Source: Shewanella sp. 1CM18E | GTDB taxonomy: Bacteria > Pseudomonadota > Gammaproteobacteria > Enterobacterales > Shewanellaceae | Length of the DNA: 64,000 nt | Assembly (NCBI RefSeq): GCF_023161665.1 | Contig: NZ_JALNTW010000002.1 | Location: 434,001-498,000, forward strand | Direction of reading: 5' to 3' | Shown here: positions 17,995 through 26,649 of the stretch, in pieces | Layout: each line of letters starts with the position of its first letter | Position numbering within the stretch: the stretch's first letter is position 1 | Position numbers and translations under genes: made by a program | Notes under the pieces: generated by a model | What the model was told of the DNA's origin: nothing | What the model saw: only the letters and a program-made list of their open reading frames with translations | Database searches by the model: none

Positions 17995-19941
17995 TTGCAA
18001 GGATTGCACTCTATAAACCTTAAAGGTTCACAGCAAGGCTTCACCTTAGTGACTGTGCTAATTATGAGTATGATGGCCAGCGTATTAGTGCTTAACTCTT
18101 TAAAAGATAATGTTGCCCAAGAACGGCTCAGCGGTAATTTTCAAAAGAAAATGAATGCGCGGTTAGTGGCTGAAAAAGGCGTATTTGATACTTATAACTA
18201 TCTGAATGCGCAACTGGCAGCAAATCCAAATCAAACCTTAGATCAGCTTATCGCAGCCATGCAAACTAGCGGCTCTGCAAGTGGCATTTCCAATATGTCC
18301 TACAACCTGACAGCGAATATCCCCACTGGAAGTAACCAGCTATCTTTGCAAAGCGACGGACTGCGCTTTGATGGAGAAACTAAGTTAAAAGCTAACTTTG
18401 AACTAGTCAGTGGCTCATCGCAATCTTCATCGGCTTTTGGCGGCGGCATAATTGGCTGTGATGGAGTGACAATTAGCGGTAGCGGAAAAATTGATAGTTA
18501 TGATTCAAGCAAAGGCGATTACGCAGAGATCCTTGATAATAACCAAGCGAACATCAATAACAATGCAACGGTGAGAACCCTCAATGATAATGACAAAATC
18601 ATTTTATCAGGAGCAGGTAATATCGAAGGCGATTTAATCGCAATTGGCAGCGTAGAGTTTAAGAGTTCAGCTCATATTGCTGGCAACGTGCACAGCAATG
18701 GCTCGATTAACATGTTTAACAATAGCACCATAGGTGGTAACGCTTCCGCATTTAGCTACTTTAAGCAGCAAAACGGTTCTATCGCCGGTAATATCCACGC
18801 AAATGATTATGTCAACGTCAATCAAACTCAAGTTGGTGGTGATGTGACTACCGCTGGATATCTAGACGCTACAGGCTACTCTATTGGCGGCGATATTTTA
18901 GCAGGTGACAACATAGACCTAAGCCAAGTTAATGTTGATGGATTAGCACAAACTTATGCTAATTATTCTCAATATGAAGGCAGTGTATTTGGCATTCGTT
19001 CAAAACAAAATGTAACTCTTTCAAGCACTTTATCCATAGTTCGTAATGACAATATCCATTATGCAGGAAGTGGCGACTTTGCCAAAGATTGGTCTGGCGC
19101 TGCAGACTCTAAATACCTAAGCGCACCTTATAAAGTACTTCCACCAGAGCCTTCACTTCTTGAGGTGCCACTAGTTGAAAAACTCCCCGTTGATGATGGC
19201 GTATTAGATCCAGATGATCCTAACGATATCACCTGCGATCCACTCGGAATTGAAAATGAAGTATTAACTGTTGACTCATATGCAGACAGTGCTAAAGATT
19301 TAGACATTAAGGATACCGGAGCCGCTCATAGCGTTTATACCCTAAGTAATAACGAGGGCGACTATAGCCAATGGGCCAGTTCATCATCTAAACCTGCCGC
19401 CATACCAGCTACAAGTGCGAGGTTTCTAGGTCAGTCAAAAAGTATTCTCATGTACGACAACGTTAATATTAAAGGCAATATAGAAGTTAAAGCAGGCCAT
19501 AATGTTGTTATGTACGCTAAAGGTAACTTTAACCTGTCAGGCGCCAGCACCTTAACCATTCCTGATGATTCAAGTTTAACCTTAATCGTAAAAGGTGCGT
19601 TAATTATTGGCTCAGGCTCGACTATCAACACGCCTACAAAAGGCCTCACTAAAGACGGTATTCCTGTGTTTTCAATATATAGCTCTTATAGTGGTACAGG
19701 AGTTGATGGAGTTGAAATTAAAGGCGGCGTAGAGCAAATATACGCTGCGATTTACGCACCTTTATCTGATGTAAAAATCGCATCTGCGGTGGACTTTAAA
19801 GGCTCTGTTCTGGGTAAAAAAGTCGAGGTATCTGGTGCAGGTGGGATCCACTACGACGAAGCGCTTGGATTAGCAAAAGTGGGCAACGTAACAACCAATA
19901 CACCTTCACACTTAGTCTTTAGAGGCTGGCAATCTCTTTAA
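17995..19941 (+). CDS. PilX-like minor pilin fused to a large beta-solenoid domain
   Basis: 648-aa protein with a TTG start at 17995, supported by AGGAG seven bases upstream; later ATGs fall inside the pilin helix. The prepilin motif is QQG-FTLVTVLIMSMMASVLVLNSL with Thr instead of Glu at position 5, as in PilX/GspK tip pilins. Residues about 150-320 contain an imperfect repeat (GNIEGDLIAIG, GNVHSNGSINM, GNIHANDYVNV, GGDVTTAGYLD, GGDILAGDNID) that looks like a bactofilin-style right-handed beta-solenoid. The C terminus (AAIYAPLSDVKI through GGIHYDEALG) resembles the DUF7305-type domain seen in some PilX proteins. It occupies the pilX place in the operon, and no pilY1 follows. Confidence 0.8.
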   Translation: MQGLHSINLKGSQQGFTLVTVLIMSMMASVLVLNSLKDNVAQERLSGNFQKKMNARLVAEKGVFDTYNYLNAQLAANPNQTLDQLIAAMQTSGSASGISNMSYNLTANIPTGSNQLSLQSDGLRFDGETKLKANFELVSGSSQSSSAFGGGIIGCDGVTISGSGKIDSYDSSKGDYAEILDNNQANINNNATVRTLNDNDKIILSGAGNIEGDLIAIGSVEFKSSAHIAGNVHSNGSINMFNNSTIGGNASAFSYFKQQNGSIAGNIHANDYVNVNQTQVGGDVTTAGYLDATGYSIGGDILAGDNIDLSQVNVDGLAQTYANYSQYEGSVFGIRSKQNVTLSSTLSIVRNDNIHYAGSGDFAKDWSGAADSKYLSAPYKVLPPEPSLLEVPLVEKLPVDDGVLDPDDPNDITCDPLGIENEVLTVDSYADSAKDLDIKDTGAAHSVYTLSNNEGDYSQWASSSSKPAAIPATSARFLGQSKSILMYDNVNIKGNIEVKAGHNVVMYAKGNFNLSGASTLTIPDDSSLTLIVKGALIIGSGSTINTPTKGLTKDGIPVFSIYSSYSGTGVDGVEIKGGVEQIYAAIYAPLSDVKIASAVDFKGSVLGKKVEVSGAGGIHYDEALGLAKVGNVTTNTPSHLVFRGWQSL

Positions 19942-19957
19942 GTGTTGTGAGCCATTT

Positions 19958-19987
19958 AGCAAAGCATCGCGATTAAGCTGCTTTGCT
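19958..19987 (+). terminator. Weak hairpin after the pilin operon
   Basis: Stem AGCAAAGCA / TGCTTTGCT with a 12-base loop, lacking a clear T-run. It may be a factor-dependent end or an mRNA stabiliser. Confidence 0.35.
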
Positions 19988-20117
19988 ACTGACTCTTCTA
20001 TTAAGCCTTAACTAGCAAGCTCCCGCTGTTACTGAGCAGATTGTAAAGTTGCTAGGTAGGGAACACTGCGCAGAAAAGTAGAAATAATAAGTCAAATACA
20101 ACAGAGCAATCATTAGA

Positions 20118-20163
20118 TAGAAAGCGATGACAAAAAATTAGAGTCACTAAACATCACTTTCTA
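20118..20163. repeat. Inverted repeat downstream of the DUF805 gene
   Basis: TAGAAAGCGATG (20118-20129) and CATCACTTTCTA (20152-20163) match at 11 of 12 positions across a 22-base loop. It lies between the convergent pilin operon and DUF805 gene and may act as a terminator. Confidence 0.4.
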
Positions 20164-20198
20164 CCTAATATCAAAAACTATAAAAACATTGCCATTAG

Positions 20199-20537
20199 TT
20201 AGGCTGGTACGCCCTCTTTCGGGTTAGCACCATAACTATTCGCATCATGGCTATCTTGTGCCCAGAATACGATGAGTACAATAGCACCGATTAGTGGAAT
20301 AAGTGAAAGCAACTGCCACCAGCCAGAGCGACCAGTGTCATGCAATCTTCTCGCGCCAATACTTAAGCTTGGCACTAATAAACCTAGGCTAACAATCAAT
20401 GCAACCGTATCAAGCCCTATCAGCGTTAGTGCAATCTGAATAACAAAGTAAATCAGCATGTACATCCAAAACTCAGTTCTACGTGCCCGCCCGCTAAATT
20501 CGGCATATTTTTTTAACGCACCAATAAAATGTTCCAT
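20199..20537 (-). CDS. DUF805 family inner-membrane protein
   Basis: 112-aa membrane protein with about three hydrophobic segments and the DUF805 hallmarks SGRARRTEFWMY near residue 15 and the RRLHDTGRSGWWQLL segment near residue 62. The C terminus ends NSYGANPKEGVPA, typical of YhaH-like proteins. The ATG is preceded by an AAGGAG-like site. The function of the family is not established. Confidence 0.88.
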   Translation of the reverse strand: MEHFIGALKKYAEFSGRARRTEFWMYMLIYFVIQIALTLIGLDTVALIVSLGLLVPSLSIGARRLHDTGRSGWWQLLSLIPLIGAIVLIVFWAQDSHDANSYGANPKEGVPA

Positions 20538-20827
20538 ATCATGATCTCCTTATAATGTATAAAACCGCACTAAACTAACACCCCAGCTCTACGCTCGCAA
20601 CAGCTATATCTAATATAAAATTGTATACAATAAAATTTAGCAGATACAGAGAGTTAGACTACTACCCACACCCAACAGGTCAGACCAACAAGCGAATCTT
20701 GATGGGTAAATAACTCTGTTAAAAAGCGTGCAGGAAAATAGAAGCTACTATTGATGACCAAGAGAAATAACGCAGTTAGTTAGCCATTGTCTAAAATTAT
20801 TTTAAACAGACTAATAAGGCGTTGACT

Positions 20828-21265
20828 TTGAAAATAGCAATATCAGGGGAGCAAACCATTTCAATATTTCAGCTAACAGCTGTATTTAGCATGTTGTTTG
20901 CTTTAATTGGCTTTAGCTACAATGTTTGGCGAATGGAAATAACCGAGTACAACAATAATGTACGATCAGCGAGTTTTGAATTGTTATTGCAGTTATCTGA
21001 ACTTGAATCGATTGTATACGCCGCCCACTATGACCAAGACCCAATATTAGGCAGCCCACGAAATGGTTGGGTTAAAGTCAATTTGATTGCCGATTTGAGC
21101 ATGATAACCGAGCCAGAACTGAGTCTGGCAGCCAATAATCTCAAACAAAGTTGGCAATCAAATTGGGAACAAGTAGCAAGCGATGAAGCAAGTGCGCAAG
21201 CGGTAGTAACAAAAATCGACGCTACCCGGGCAAAAGTGCGCCAACTACTTACGCAGTTGGATTAA
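20828..21265 (+). CDS. Hypothetical single-pass membrane protein
   Basis: 145-aa protein with one strong N-terminal transmembrane segment (FQLTAVFSMLFALIGFSYNVW) followed by a mostly helical soluble part containing many Glu, Gln and Ala. There is no upstream ATG; a TTG start at 20828 is spaced correctly from AAGG at 20816-20819, and another TTG at 20822 is possible. The topology suggests a periplasm-facing or cytoplasm-facing helical domain. I do not recognise the family. It stands alone between DUF805 and ridA-like genes. Confidence 0.6.
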   Translation: MKIAISGEQTISIFQLTAVFSMLFALIGFSYNVWRMEITEYNNNVRSASFELLLQLSELESIVYAAHYDQDPILGSPRNGWVKVNLIADLSMITEPELSLAANNLKQSWQSNWEQVASDEASAQAVVTKIDATRAKVRQLLTQLD

Positions 21266-21326
21266 CGGGCTAAGCAATACCAATAACTAAGCTGGTTAAT
21301 TAAAACCTTGTAAATACTCAATCGAC

Positions 21327-21674
21327 TTACTTGACCGCGGCAACAAACGCGATTTCAACCAAGTATTTAGGATCGGCCAATTCAACCTTTAAACAAGCAC
21401 GGCTTGGCGCGCAGCCCTCAGGCAACCAGGCTTGCCAAGCGTTATTAAACACCGCGACATTAGCAAAGTCAGTCACATAAATAGTCACCGATAATAAACG
21501 CGATTTATCGCTCCCCACACTGGCAAGCGTTGCTTCAGCTTGAGCAAAAAGTTGCCCAGTTTGACTCAACATATCGCCTTCAACATCGGCAGCAATTTCC
21601 ACAAAGTGAACCATATTGTTAAATACGGTTGCGTCTGACCAATTAGCACACGGATTAATACGTTGAATATCCAT
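21327..21674 (-). CDS. RidA family (YjgF-type) protein
   Basis: 115-aa protein of the RidA/YER057c/UK114 fold, which as a trimer deaminates reactive enamine/imine intermediates in the canonical members. Visible family features are NNMVHFVEIAAD near residue 20, the QLFAQAEATLASVGSDKSRLLSVTIYVTD core, and PSRACLKVELADPKYLVEI with the Arg and Glu of the active-site cleft. It may belong to a paralogous Rid subgroup, since the stretch before PSRAC differs from E. coli RidA. Confidence 0.85.
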   Translation of the reverse strand: MDIQRINPCANWSDATVFNNMVHFVEIAADVEGDMLSQTGQLFAQAEATLASVGSDKSRLLSVTIYVTDFANVAVFNNAWQAWLPEGCAPSRACLKVELADPKYLVEIAFVAAVK

Positions 21675-21902
21675 TTTTAAAGCCTTGTAAACAATCTTAA
21701 TTAGGCGCTAGATTCTAGCAGAAAGTCTTTAAAACCGATTTGTTTTTTATCATCGATTCAAATCAACATTCACAGTTATCCGTTAGTAATGAGCAAGCAT
21801 GTTTTGCTGAAAATAATGCAGCACAGCGCACACTGTTCATTAGGATTTACTGTTAGAATTATTAGCTATTATGTTCTTCGTTTATTGAGAAAACTAAACG
21901 TT

Positions 21903-22406
21903 ATGACGTTAAGACGCTCTTTAGGCCAGCAATGGAGTAAATCCATTCTTGCCCACCGCCTCGCATTAACTTTAAGAAGCTCTGAAAAGGTTCAGCAGCT
22001 CTTTGGCGGTGCAACCTCATTGCCCACAGTCACCAATACTATTTCAGCACTCGTCTTTGTTGAGGGGGAGCCAGTTTGGTTGCCTCCGATGGCAGCCGAT
22101 GAGCAATCACCACTGACCAACGAGCTTGCCCTGCACTGCTTATTTGCCGCTAGCCGCCTGCTATTTGTAAAAGAGATTGAGCAAGGTGAATTAAATCAGT
22201 CGGAACATTTAGTGTTAGCCATTGGTTATCAATGGAGTCAATCGTTAGTAAAAGACGCTGCGGACCAACCAAATAGCGATGTAACAGAACAACTAAATGA
22301 TGATGCCAAGCAGCTATGTAACCTTTTGCAAACCATCAATACTCAGCTAGAAAAAGTCCGCACTGAAAAGCGTCAGTCGAGCCGCAATATGGGCAGTTAT
22401 CGCTAG
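21903..22406 (+). CDS. Hypothetical cytoplasmic protein
   Basis: 167-aa protein from the ATG at 21903 (MTLRRSLGQQWSKS); an in-frame ATG at 21789 would add 38 residues but neither start has a strong ribosome-binding site. It has no signal peptide and no motif I recognise. The central part is hydrophobic-helical (ELALHCLFAASRLLFVKEIE) and the C terminus is charged and Gln/Arg-rich, probably a coiled coil. It is convergent with the dms operon and shares its terminator; a role there is not implied. Confidence 0.5.
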   Translation: MTLRRSLGQQWSKSILAHRLALTLRSSEKVQQLFGGATSLPTVTNTISALVFVEGEPVWLPPMAADEQSPLTNELALHCLFAASRLLFVKEIEQGELNQSEHLVLAIGYQWSQSLVKDAADQPNSDVTEQLNDDAKQLCNLLQTINTQLEKVRTEKRQSSRNMGSYR

Positions 22407-22528
22407 TTGTCCAAGCATATTATAAATGTGAGTTATCTTACATCTAAGACGCTTATTGCAATGAGCCTAAGCTGCCACTATTAAGGTTCAGTGTTCGCTG
22501 TCACGCTTTAGCGCTAACATATAGTTAT

Positions 22529-22558
22529 GAAAAAGCCCGCTGATTAGCGGGCTTTTTT
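22529..22558. terminator. Bidirectional terminator at the end of the dms operon
   Basis: AAAAGCCCGCT / AGCGGGCTTTT stem with a GATT loop and T-runs in both directions, between the convergent hypothetical gene and dmsG. Confidence 0.9.
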
Positions 22559-22597
22559 GAATTTGCAGTAACAGGGTTAAAGCATTAAATAGCTACG

Positions 22598-23323
22598 TTA
22601 GCGATATAGACGCTTATCGAGTGCAACAATTTGAAAATCTTGCTGTAGCTGAGCTAAAAAATCACTCGTTAGCAAAGCAATACCACGATAAAAGTCAGTT
22701 CTAGCGTGTTCAACGGCTAATTCACAGCAACGAAACGCCCAAGGTAATAGGTGCTGCTGCAATAACACTTGAGTAAAGCGCAGTAACGCCTGATTATCGG
22801 TTTCAGTTTGAAAACGACCAAAGGTTTGGTCAAGTACCGCAAAGAACAAACCGATATGATCCATTGGCTGCTTATAATCAAGCTGCAACTCCACACCATG
22901 GGCACGATAAAAGTCCATCAGCTCAACTGTGGTTCTATCGTTAATGAGCTGCTCTTCACACAAGTAGACAGATCCATGTGGCACTGCTGTGGGTTCGCCT
23001 GGGCCAAAAAATAGCTGACCATAATCAAGCTTTAAGGTAATGACTGCCTTTTCAAACTCCGCCGCTTCAACATCAGTTGACCATTGCTCAAGAAAGTCGC
23101 CAAGTAAACGACGACCTGTGCTATTTTGCTCGCGGCTGCCAAACTTTGGCCAACTGCCCGCAACATCGCACTCTTTTAACCCTTGAATAAAATCAGCTTC
23201 AGGGTAACGAATAAGACAGTGATGTAAAATCCGTGCAAGTCCCTGATACTCGACAAAATCAATAGATGATAAAGATGCTTGAGCAAGAGTTGATTGCGTT
23301 AACGACTGGGTATTTGAAGACAT
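22598..23323 (-). CDS. dmsG: TorD-family chaperone for the DMSO reductase
   Basis: 241-aa all-helical TorD/DmsD-like protein that is expected to bind the Tat signal of DmsA, protect the apoenzyme and promote cofactor insertion before export. Family-like features are the LKLDYGQLFFGPGEPTAVPHGSVYL segment near residues 95-120, with the Y-x-x-L-F...G-P sequence, and PMDHIGLFFAVLDQTF, resembling the conserved ExDH-type motif (here PMDH). It is the last gene of the dmsEFABG operon, 84 bp after dmsB with a hairpin in the spacer. Confidence 0.85.
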   Translation of the reverse strand: MSSNTQSLTQSTLAQASLSSIDFVEYQGLARILHHCLIRYPEADFIQGLKECDVAGSWPKFGSREQNSTGRRLLGDFLEQWSTDVEAAEFEKAVITLKLDYGQLFFGPGEPTAVPHGSVYLCEEQLINDRTTVELMDFYRAHGVELQLDYKQPMDHIGLFFAVLDQTFGRFQTETDNQALLRFTQVLLQQHLLPWAFRCCELAVEHARTDFYRGIALLTSDFLAQLQQDFQIVALDKRLYR

Positions 23324-23341
23324 AATTTACCTTACAAGCTA

Positions 23342-23361
23342 AGCGGGCCATAAAGCCCGCT
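23342..23361 (-). promoter_or_regulatory. Hairpin between dmsB and dmsG
   Basis: A perfect 7-bp GC-rich stem AGCGGGC / GCCCGCT with a six-base loop and no T-run. Its position suggests an mRNA processing or stability element that sets DmsG lower than DmsAB; this is inference. Confidence 0.5.
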
Positions 23362-23407
23362 GCTGTTGTACTATTTAAAGACCTTGATACTTAACCTTTA
23401 ACTGAAA

Positions 23408-24073
23408 TTAAACTTCAGTTGGGTTTAGGATATCGCCGCCTTGGCCACCATTCACGTTCGCCTTAATGATAAGGTTTGGTGAAGTGATTGACTCTGGTGG
23501 TAATGGTGCAATGTGACCATCGCCGTTACCGTATTTAGCGCGTAGGTTATCCATAGTATCAAAGTCTAGTGCACGTAGTGGGCAAGACTCAACACATACA
23601 GGCTTACGGCCTTCTGCGATACGTTCAAAACAACCATCACACTTGGTCATTACTTTACGTTCACGGTCGATTTGTGGTGCATCATAAGGACATGCACGAG
23701 CACAGCTTTCACAACCGATACATAGGTCTTGTGCTACGTGTACTAGACCATCTTCGCGGCGTTTATGCATTGCACCTGTCGGACAAGCTTTAACACATAC
23801 AGGCTCAGAACAGTGGTTACAACCAATTGACATGTAGTAAGCAAATACACTTTGCTCAAAACAGCCATTTTGGCCTTCAGTCCATTGTCCGCCACCGTAT
23901 TCGTACACGCGGCGCCAAGTCACACCATTAAGTGCAGGAACACCATTTTGTTCAGGGTTGGTATTGTTACGGATCTCGTTACCTTGACGGTCTTTACAAG
24001 ATACATGACACGCTTTACAGCCAGTACACTTAGTGCTGTCTACGTAAAAACCGTATTGAGTTGCTTCAGTCAT
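23408..24073 (-). CDS. dmsB: DMSO reductase iron-sulfur subunit DmsB
   Basis: 221-aa electron-transfer subunit with four 4Fe-4S cluster motifs: CTGCKACHVSC near residue 16, CNHCSEPVCVKACP near 85, CIGCESCARACP near 118, and CDGC with CVESCP near 145-165. It passes electrons from the decaheme DmsE to the molybdenum site in DmsA. It has no signal of its own and is expected to be carried along by the Tat-exported DmsA. It starts 14 bp after dmsA. There is no dmsC membrane anchor gene nearby, as expected for the extracellular type. Confidence 0.95.
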   Translation of the reverse strand: MTEATQYGFYVDSTKCTGCKACHVSCKDRQGNEIRNNTNPEQNGVPALNGVTWRRVYEYGGGQWTEGQNGCFEQSVFAYYMSIGCNHCSEPVCVKACPTGAMHKRREDGLVHVAQDLCIGCESCARACPYDAPQIDRERKVMTKCDGCFERIAEGRKPVCVESCPLRALDFDTMDNLRAKYGNGDGHIAPLPPESITSPNLIIKANVNGGQGGDILNPTEV

Positions 24074-24087
24074 AATTAACTACTCTC

Positions 24088-26610
24088 TTAAATCTTTTTA
24101 ATGGCAACACGAATAGTGTGCTGTGGGTTACCTTTAGCGACAGGGCTAGGCTGGTAGCGAGTTAACGAGTTGATTGCGCCGCCTTCGTCAACGATATGAC
24201 CAGTACTGCCTCGCTTGTTGCCTGGGTTGTACCAAGCACCTTGTCCTAGGGCAAATACACCTGGAGCAACACGTGGTGTGATACGTACAGTTACTTCAAT
24301 TGAACCACGCTCGTTGTACATCTCAACCTTGTCGCCAGAGCTTAAACCGTGCTTAGCGCCGTCCATAGGGTTAACCCAAACAGCGTCTTCTACCGCTTCA
24401 CGTAACCAAGGTACGTTGTGGTAGCTTGAGTGGGTACGGCCCTTAGTGTGGTAACCCGCTAACTGAATTGGGTAATCTTCTTTAGTGCCTTCATCTTCAT
24501 AACCGTCCCACGTTACTGTGTACTGTGGAATAGCTGTGATGGTGTCGCCCTTAACGCCAGTTGGATTTTGAGCACTGTTCTCTTGGTCCCAGTTAGCCGC
24601 GCGCCATGCTAGTTCAGCAGAGTAGATTTCAATCTTGCCACTTGGTGTTGAAAGCGCTTGACCATCTTTAATAAAGCTTTGCAGGGCAACGTGGTTGTCG
24701 TTCATGTTCTTACGGAAGAAACCAATTTTTTGTGCTTCTTTGTAAGTCGCAGGGAATGCTGGAGAAACACCGATGTTGTTGCTGTTAGCTTTAGTGCTTT
24801 GGTAAAGCTCTTCTAACCACTCATCTTCGTTCTTGCCATCTCTATAGCCAGCACCAACGCCCATCTTGTCGGCGATCATCGCAGCCGCTTCGTACATAGA
24901 CTTACAATCCCACATAGACTCCACAGATGAAGACATTGCAGTTAAGTAACCTAGTGAACCTGAAGCGTATGAATCGTTAACTAAATCGTTTGATTCTAAC
25001 CAGCTAGTGTCTGGCAGAATGATGTCAGCAAATTTAGCACCTGGCGTCATCCAGCAATCACAAGATACGATGAATAGATCGTCAGCATTGCGGAAGATAT
25101 CAGCGGTGTTGTTAATTTCAGCGTGCTGGTTCAGTAACGAACTGTCTGATGCAGACAGAATGAACTTAATGTTAGCGCCAAGTGGCGTGTCCAGACCATC
25201 AGTACCACGAACACCGTGACTACGCGCCGTCATAGTTTCACCGTGGTTTATCGCTTCAGACCAAGTGAAGAAAGAGATGCTTTCTTTAACTGGGTTACTA
25301 CCTGTAGGAATACCTGCACGAGACATGCTGCTCATGTATGGCAATTCACCGTTTGATGCACCGCGGGTACCTAGCTTACCGGTTAGCACTGATAGCATGT
25401 ATAGCGAACGCATGCTTTGCTCACCGTTCGCTTGACGGTTAACACCAGCACCTACAACGATATAAGGTGCTTTAGCTGTCATTAGCTTGCCAGCAATATA
25501 GCGGATTTTCTCTGCAGAAATACCACAGATTTTTTCAGCCCATTCAGGAGTTTTAGCGTCAGTGTAAATACCTTGACCTAGAATGTAGTCTTGGTAGTTT
25601 TCATCTGAGTTCATTACCTTCGCGTATTCTTGGTCAGTGGCATCGCTGCTCGCTGCAAAAATCGCTTTTTGATCTTCAATTGACTGCTTGTTGAAGCCAA
25701 CTGAGTGCTCAAGTACAAACGGTAGCGATTGACCCGCAAAGTTAGCATGATTGATCATCACATAAGCAACGGCTTCAGCAAAGGCAGCATCTGTACCTGG
25801 ACGAATTGGTAACCAGCTTGATTCTTTACCTAACATAGAGTCAGTGTAACGAGGATCAATCATCACCACTTCAAGGCCGTTGTTTCTTTGTAGTGCTTGT
25901 AGGTAATCGTAACCTTCACCAGAACCCGACTGACGGATTTCGCTTGGGTTGTAAGCAACACCTAGGAAGAAATCACTGTCTTCGATAGTAATGGTTGACG
26001 AACCTGCAGTACTACCTGTACCGAAGGTGTGCTTAGCCGCTTCCATCTGCTGCGCCCAAGAGTAGTTACCGTAAGCATTTAGGTAACCGCCGTTTAGGTT
26101 AAATAGACGGTTGAAACATGCATTTGATGCAAAACCGTAGTAAGCACCAGAACCGTAGCTACGGAATACTGACTTAGCACCATTTTCTTGTGCGTAAACA
26201 GCAGCAAGTTTTTCAGCAATAATGCTGGTTGCTTCGTCCCAGCTAATAGGTACGAATTCAGCTTTACCGCGCTCGCCAACACGCTTCATTGGTGTCTTTA
26301 GACGGTCAACAGCGTAGTTTCTTTGACGTAGTGAACGACCACGAGCACAAGCACGTACTTCATGCAAACCGTACTCATCGGTTACTTGGTGATCAGTCTC
26401 AACACGCGTCACGATACCGTCTTTAGTAAAGACTTTAATTGGGCAGTTAGAACCACAGTTAACTAGGCAAGATGACCAGTTCACCACTTCGTCAGTTACT
26501 GGCGGCTGTGGTGGAATAACATTGGCATCATCAGAGCTAGAATTACAGCCGGTAACTGTTGCGGCGCAGCCCAGCGCAGCACTCATTTTTAAGAAACTTC
26601 TACGTTCCAT
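24088..26610 (-). CDS. dmsA: Extracellular DMSO reductase catalytic subunit DmsA (Tat lipoprotein)
   Basis: 840-aa molybdopterin oxidoreductase that reduces DMSO to dimethyl sulfide. The N terminus has the twin-arginine motif RRSFLKM and then a lipobox VTGC with Cys22, so it is exported folded and lipid-anchored. An N-terminal 4Fe-4S site is visible as Cys48, Cys52, Cys56 and Cys88. The rest fits the DMSO reductase family, including PYIVVGAGVNRQANGEQ, DIILPDTSWLESND and the C-terminal TRTHSSYHN-like region (GRTHSSYHNVPWL). It lies between the dmsF barrel and dmsB, the arrangement for a cell-surface reductase. Confidence 0.94.
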   Translation of the reverse strand: MERRSFLKMSAALGCAATVTGCNSSSDDANVIPPQPPVTDEVVNWSSCLVNCGSNCPIKVFTKDGIVTRVETDHQVTDEYGLHEVRACARGRSLRQRNYAVDRLKTPMKRVGERGKAEFVPISWDEATSIIAEKLAAVYAQENGAKSVFRSYGSGAYYGFASNACFNRLFNLNGGYLNAYGNYSWAQQMEAAKHTFGTGSTAGSSTITIEDSDFFLGVAYNPSEIRQSGSGEGYDYLQALQRNNGLEVVMIDPRYTDSMLGKESSWLPIRPGTDAAFAEAVAYVMINHANFAGQSLPFVLEHSVGFNKQSIEDQKAIFAASSDATDQEYAKVMNSDENYQDYILGQGIYTDAKTPEWAEKICGISAEKIRYIAGKLMTAKAPYIVVGAGVNRQANGEQSMRSLYMLSVLTGKLGTRGASNGELPYMSSMSRAGIPTGSNPVKESISFFTWSEAINHGETMTARSHGVRGTDGLDTPLGANIKFILSASDSSLLNQHAEINNTADIFRNADDLFIVSCDCWMTPGAKFADIILPDTSWLESNDLVNDSYASGSLGYLTAMSSSVESMWDCKSMYEAAAMIADKMGVGAGYRDGKNEDEWLEELYQSTKANSNNIGVSPAFPATYKEAQKIGFFRKNMNDNHVALQSFIKDGQALSTPSGKIEIYSAELAWRAANWDQENSAQNPTGVKGDTITAIPQYTVTWDGYEDEGTKEDYPIQLAGYHTKGRTHSSYHNVPWLREAVEDAVWVNPMDGAKHGLSSGDKVEMYNERGSIEVTVRITPRVAPGVFALGQGAWYNPGNKRGSTGHIVDEGGAINSLTRYQPSPVAKGNPQHTIRVAIKKI

Positions 26611-26649
26611 AATCTTGTTTTCCTCAAACTTAATAGTGACTGATTCGAC

